Source: Acanthaster planci (lineage: Eukaryota > Echinodermata > Asteroidea > Valvatida > Acanthasteridae). Taken from it: 64,000 nt of DNA. Positions 60,690 to 64,000 of the stretch are shown here, piece by piece (the first letter of the stretch is position 1; every line of letters starts with the position of its first letter). The notes beneath the pieces were generated by a model, which worked only from the letters and a program-made list of their open reading frames with translations, was not told the origin of the DNA and searched no databases. The position numbers and the translations under genes were made by a program. The stretch is from NCBI RefSeq assembly GCF_001949145.1, contig NW_019091358.1:2474535-2538534 (forward strand). The letters run 5' to 3'.

Positions 60690-63686
60690 CTGTAACCCAG
60701 ATGAGAATAACAGCCAAAGTATTAAAAAATAATTGGATTTAGCGGAGACAACTATAGTAATCACTGCAACCGCTTGGCTGGCCCAAGCGACCTTACGGGC
60801 ACTGAGTTGAGCGAATCCCTTTCACAAAATTTCGGGAAGGAAATGCTGATGTTGCAAGACATTGTGGGCTGTTTTCTGCCCAGTATAAATGCACATCTAA
60901 ACACCTCTCTTTTGCCTACGTCACTTGTACAGGTTTTGTTTTTACCATGGTTGGCAAAACTTTAGTTGGCCGTGAGTATAAAAAAACGAACAATTCATAA
61001 AGTGTGAAAACTTTTATCTAAATATTTTAAATACTTCTACCAAATGCTAGCAGAATGTTGCTGTCGTTTTAACACCGATGAATTGGAATATGCATTTTGA
61101 GGCAAAGTTGCTGCAAACCAACACTGGACATTCCGCAAATTTTGACCACCAATACAAAATGGTGGTCAAAATAAACGAGAAATCTATGATCTTCACGTCT
61201 ATTCAACTCGCGTATCCCCCATACAAGGGAGCAGTGGCGGCGCTACGTAGTATCATGTAGGTGCAAATGCGCCCACTCATGAAAAGCCGCTTGCACCCAC
61301 GGTTGCACCCACAAAACATTTTGTCAAATATTACGACAGGACGATCGACCTTTTCGGTTTACGACTCTGCATCATAACCCAGCAAAATGAAGATTCATTT
61401 GCACCCACACGATTCTGCCTTGCCCCACACTTGCACCCACAGCCACCGAGGGCTTGCGCCGCCACTGCAAGGGAGTCAACTCGCTTATTGTTCAGCCAGA
61501 CTTTATCGAAAAAGAGCTCAAAGAAATTACGCTATGCAGCCAGAAAAAATAGCCCATCCTGATGCCCCATGGGTCTGGTGGGAACGAGCAAACGCTGTCG
61601 CAAGGTGTTACAATGATAAACGCCCATAAGTTAAATCCAAGAATATTATGGAATTCCACTCCCTTCCTTACGGCAAATATTGCAAGGAAACTTCCTTGTT
61701 AGTTCTCAGGACTTACACCCAAACATCAACGCCCCAACCAGCGCAGTAGGTGAAGAGTCTCGGCGGGAAGTCTCGCGCTGGATTGATGGCGTAGCCGCAG
61801 TTGAAACCGAAGCTCACACCGATTCCAAGCACGCTCAGACCAACCATGATGGCTGCCATACCGCTGGGTGCCCCGTCGTTCCTCTTGTCCGTGATGGCCA
61901 GCACACAGACCAGAAGCAGCCCCGTGGCAAAAATCTGAGGTCGTTGTTTGAAAAGACGAGTTAAATCTATACCAGCCAGGAGATTTTTTGACAAAAGTTG
62001 GCCTTTTCCTTGCTATGGGGTGTTCCAGGGCACGCCCCCTCCCCCGGGAAATATGGAATCAACGGTGCCAGAAAGTTCCAACTGAGGTTAACCGAACTTA
62101 ATTACCAGAACTTTAAGTCCATTTTTCAAAAGTTGTACCCATTTGAACAATGTCATAAAATTTGTCAGCAGCTTAACAGACATGTAACTCCTCCCTCTCC
62201 CATCAACTAACAAATTGGAAGACTTCTTTATGAGAGACGAGGGATATGGGCGTGGTCACGGCCATGTGCAGAAAATCAAGGGTATAATATACGTACATTG
62301 CAATGAGCCAAGTCAGTGTTGGTGTTTTTTTCATTAAGGTAAGGTCATTTGAGAGCAAAGAATCTAACGTCACGCCAGTTCGAACATGAATTTGCGTGCG
62401 AGTGGGCGTATGGCCACACTGAGTAAAGGCGCCTTTCCACACGTACGTTTTTGAATGCGTTGTGTACACGATGTGTTCATGCGTTTCACTTTTACGGATA
62501 AAAAAATCGATTCCATCAAAACACAACGCGTCAAATCGCCCTGGGAGCAACTCGACGGATACGTAACCGTTGCGCACGTGAGAGACTAGCCGTGTTACAC
62601 ACTCGCCGTGTTACTCGCCGTGTGTAACACGGCTAGTCTCTCAGAAAAATTACCATAAAAATAACATAGGAGGACCAAGTTTCAAAATTCGGGTTGTACC
62701 CGTTGGTTAAGGGCGAAGCTCTGCTTTAATTGATGCCGGTTTCGTGGTTCACATTTCACGCTTCAATGAACAGCAGAAGTTTGAATTTTAAAAAATAAAA
62801 GTCTGTTGCGCACGGATATGTGAGGGTTAAAATGACATCTTCCAGACTGAACAAAACGTTTAAAAAGACTTTTTTCCTTGCATAAAATTTTCAAAAACGT
62901 AATTAATCCTTTAACCCCGTACAATCGACACAAAAAATAATCTTATTTCTGGGTGTATCATTACCAAGCAGAAAGGGGTTAATATTTCATACATTTCTCG
63001 ATGAATTTTAACCCTCACACACCCGGGCACAACAGACTTTCATTTTCCAAAATTCAAATTTCATGTGCTCATTAAAGCGTGAAATGTGAACCAAGAAACT
63101 AGCATCAATCAAGGCAGAACAATACCCTTCACCAGCGGGAACAACCAGATTTTTGAAACTTGATCAGATGTCATTTATAAATTAATTTTTCTGAGAGTCT
63201 ACTTTTTTCTGATACACCCTGTATAAATGTGACCCGCGGTGCCCTTCATGTTGTCGGACAGCTATACCAAACTGGCTCATTGCCGAATAATTATGCCGGT
63301 CTTTGGCGCAGAGGTATCTTTAAACTCGTTTCATGTGCGATCACTTGCAAGTGATATTTCCATCGGCAGCAAACCAGTTACACATTTCGGATTTACTACC
63401 ACCCCTAGGGCCCTTTGTACAGAATCAGCCGTTGAGGTGAAAGTCTGACAATATTGATATGCGCATGCCCATTCTTCCTAACAGGTTTGCTCTGCACGTG
63501 GCTTTAAGTCAGGACATGCCCTTTTGACAAAACCCAAGTTTTATGTAATTGCATAGAGGAAAATTACCTGGTCTCCTAGGCCGCCCTGCAGTGAAAGGAA
63601 ATCTTGGGGATAAGTGGCCCAGATGCCGGCAGTGCCTTTAGGACCTATTACCGTGCGATTGCCTCCATCATAAGCATTCAGTGCGT
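60539..63686 (-). CDS. Aquaglyceroporin B (AQP3/9/10-like), exons 4-6, 5' part beyond window
   Basis: Tandem paralogue of gene A on the same strand. Exons 63686-63568, 61934-61717 and 60689-60539 give 162 codons including TAA; exons 1-3 should lie right of 64000. Visible: loop [17 protein letters not shown] with an N-glycosylation sequon, second half-helix [22 protein letters not shown], and helix 6 NGMHWWWVP. Tyr before the second NPA and Gly nine residues earlier match the usual glycerol-channel filter, unlike gene A. All visible splice sites are GT-AG and exon sizes 119 and 218 equal those of gene A. The frame ends at TAA after TEGDAYGN; an in-frame weak donor just before it may instead lead to a short extra exon at 59900-59848. 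Confidence 0.93.
61232..61467. mobile_element. hAT-type MITE with 8-bp target duplication
   Basis: Perfect 12-bp terminal inverted repeats CAGTGGCGGCGC and GCGCCGCCACTG enclose 236 bases. The octamer CAAGGGAG flanks both sides (61224-61231 and 61468-61475). Eight-base target duplications with CAGTGGCG-type ends are typical of hAT elements. The inside has repeated GCACCCAC words and no coding capacity. It lies in intron 5 of gene B. Confidence 0.93.
61717..61934 (-). CDS. Aquaglyceroporin B exon 5 (second NPA region)
   Basis: [20 protein letters not shown], then [39 protein letters not shown] and [13 protein letters not shown] plus two bases. Acceptor CTCAG, donor GT|GTAAGT. Confidence 0.96.
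62580..62642. repeat. Perfect 23-bp inverted repeat with 17-base spacer
   Basis: GAGAGACTAGCCGTGTTACA (then CAC) at 62580-62602 is perfectly mirrored at 62620-62642. The spacer itself repeats the CGCCGTGTTACTCGCC theme. It abuts the foldback starting at 62638. Confidence 0.95.
62638..63197. mobile_element. 560-bp foldback (long inverted repeat) element
   Basis: Left arm 62638 to about 62850 and right arm about 63005-63197 are imperfect inverted repeats: CTCTCAGAAAAATTA / TAATTTTTCTGAGAG, CAAGTTTCAAAA / TTTTGAAACTTG, GGTTCACATTTCACGCTT / AAGCGTGAAATGTGAACC, GTGAGGGTTAAAAT / ATTTTAACCCTCAC. Non-coding, in intron 4 of gene B. Confidence 0.88.
63568..63686 (-). CDS. Aquaglyceroporin B exon 4
   Basis: Two bases, then [39 protein letters not shown]. 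Acceptor TGCAG|AC, donor CAG|GTAATT, phase 0. Confidence 0.94.
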
Positions 63687-64000
63687 CTGCAACAATATGG
63701 ACCAAATATTAAATCATTTTTAATGTCAAGGATATATAATATAAAACTGCTGCAAACTGCCTGCTGACTACAATGACCTTCAATACAGTCTCAAAATATA
63801 AAGGGCCTGATGACGTTTCGATCCTAGCAGAATCTTTCTCATAAATAATTTGTATAAACTCTATAAATCTTTTAACAGTACATTTACGTGTACTAAGCAG
63901 TGGGATGCAACTAAAACTCATTCATAATGTCACAGCGAGGCTATTTGTAAAGTGCTTAAATGCTAATTAAAAGCAGAGGAAGAGTGGGACTCTTGAAACG

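Overview
This is eukaryotic genomic DNA: AT-leaning, intron-rich and full of short non-autonomous repeats, with no operons or bacterial-style gene packing. Four protein-coding genes can be reconstructed exon by exon from splice sites, reading-frame phase and recognised family motifs. The vertebrate-like exon structure of ALDH7A1, the many TACATGTA/ACATGTACATGT palindromes and the scattered TAGGCCTA-like words suggest a marine invertebrate, probably a deuterostome (echinoderm, hemichordate or amphioxus grade). That taxonomic guess is inference and weak.

Layout. (1) 1-43,718, minus strand: ALDH7A1 (antiquitin, alpha-aminoadipic semialdehyde dehydrogenase). Sixteen coding exons are placed, from the mitochondrial-leader exon at 43,718 to an exon at 1,825. 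Together they give 498 codons plus one base. The last ~40 residues are not in the window and should lie beyond its left edge. (2) 43,719-44,682: a 964-bp intergenic gap between two divergent start codons, a possible bidirectional promoter. (3) 44,683-46,405, plus strand: a complete four-exon TMEM234-like gene of 132 aa. (4) 46,406-49,666: convergent intergenic/UTR space. (5) 49,667-55,331, minus strand: a complete six-exon aquaglyceroporin (gene A, 286 aa). (6) 59,848-63,686 and beyond the right edge, minus strand: a second, tandem aquaglyceroporin (gene B) of which exons 4-6, and perhaps a seventh exon, are visible.

The two aquaglyceroporins share the exon lengths (119 and 218 bp) and phases that can be compared, so they are tandem duplicates. 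Gene B keeps the glycerol-channel selectivity residues that can be read. Gene A has unusual residues at three of the four selectivity positions, NPS instead of NPA in the first half-helix, and one GC-AG intron. ALDH7A1 (lysine catabolism, betaine aldehyde oxidation) and glycerol/urea channels are both associated with osmolyte or metabolite handling, but nothing here shows that they work together.

Introns carry several families of palindromic MITE-like elements: a 176-bp family in three copies, a ~200-bp pair, a ~170-bp pair, a hAT-type element with a perfect 8-bp target duplication, and a 560-bp foldback beside a perfect 23-bp inverted repeat. There is also a tRNA-derived SINE candidate followed by a 15-bp tandem repeat. 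No CRISPR array, rRNA or intact tRNA gene was seen. No clearly undescribed multi-gene system is visible; the most interesting leads are the divergent filter of gene A, the possible alternative C-terminus of gene B and the repeat families.
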